Shown here piece after piece: positions 12,817-12,824 of a stretch of 12,824 nt of DNA (within the stretch, counting starts at the first letter, position 1; every line of letters starts with the position of its first letter). The stretch is from NCBI GenBank assembly GCA_050692055.1, contig JBOGTC010000015.1:1-12824 (forward strand). The letters are read 5' to 3'. The notes under the pieces are model-generated. The model worked only from the letters and a program-made list of their open reading frames with translations. It ran no database searches and was not told the origin of the DNA. Source of the stretch: JBOGTC01 sp050692055 (GTDB lineage: Bacteria > Chloroflexota > Limnocylindria > QHBO01). Both the position numbers and the translations under genes were made by a program.

Positions 12817-12824
12817 GTGACCAG
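12817..12824 (+). CDS. Start of an SOS-regulated gene (lexA or another SOS gene), truncated by the window
   Basis: GTG at 12817-12819 followed by ACC opens a reading frame that leaves the window after eight bases. GGAGAG (12803-12808) lies eight bases upstream, a good Shine-Dalgarno. The LexA-box promoter ends about 41 bases before the start. lexA itself is a natural candidate because it is commonly autoregulated, but recA or a translesion polymerase gene would look the same here. Two codons cannot identify the product. Confidence 0.55.

Overview
This window is high-GC bacterial chromosome and reads mostly on the minus strand. The gene content suggests a Chloroflexota bacterium or a close relative (inference). 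It has a GuaB3-type IMP dehydrogenase-related protein, a luciferase-like F420-type oxidoreductase, a two-part zinc-ribbon protein with a CxxC-x17-CxxC motif, a Gram-positive/Chloroflexi-type LexA box, and a remnant of the rplI-dnaB-purA gene order. Actinobacterial or other high-GC origins are not excluded. No rRNA, tRNA, CRISPR array or transposase gene was found.

Layout. At 1-270 is the 5' part of a minus-strand winged-helix protein, divergent from a plus-strand ERCC4-type nuclease (414-1250). The nuclease converges on guaB3 (minus, 1440-2600), with a strong hairpin between them. Above guaB3 come a structured leader, a small membrane protein (2832-3110), a HisC-like aminotransferase (3190-4335) and a HAD phosphatase-like protein with a disordered tail (4444-5607). 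The 357-base gap 5608-5964 is full of repeats: an 11-bp tandem array, a 137-bp palindromic element (copy A) and a 44-bp tandem duplication that includes the 3' end of the next gene. That gene is an LLM-class oxidoreductase (5965-6852) that overlaps purA (6849-8162) by ATGA. Then follow a VOC protein (8213-8653), a zinc-ribbon protein (8736-9050), dnaB (9257-10603), an NTF2-like protein (10844-11248), rplI (11485-11934) and a DUF1232/YkvA membrane protein (11931-12419).

The last 400 bases (12420-12824) are a divergent intergenic region. It holds a candidate -10 for the YkvA-rplI pair, a second copy (B) of the 137-bp element in the opposite orientation, and a plus-strand promoter with a GAAC-N4-GTTC SOS box. 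A gene starts at 12817 and runs out of the window.

Functional themes: replication and translation housekeeping (dnaB, rplI), the two branches from IMP (purA towards AMP, guaB3 on the guanylate side), and DNA repair (ERCC4 nuclease, SOS-controlled gene). The most novel signal is the 137-bp element. Its two copies align without gaps at about 73% identity, have TTGCA/TGCAA ends and an internal inverted-repeat architecture, and show no codon-position bias in their differences. This looks like a dispersed structured DNA/RNA element rather than a gene.
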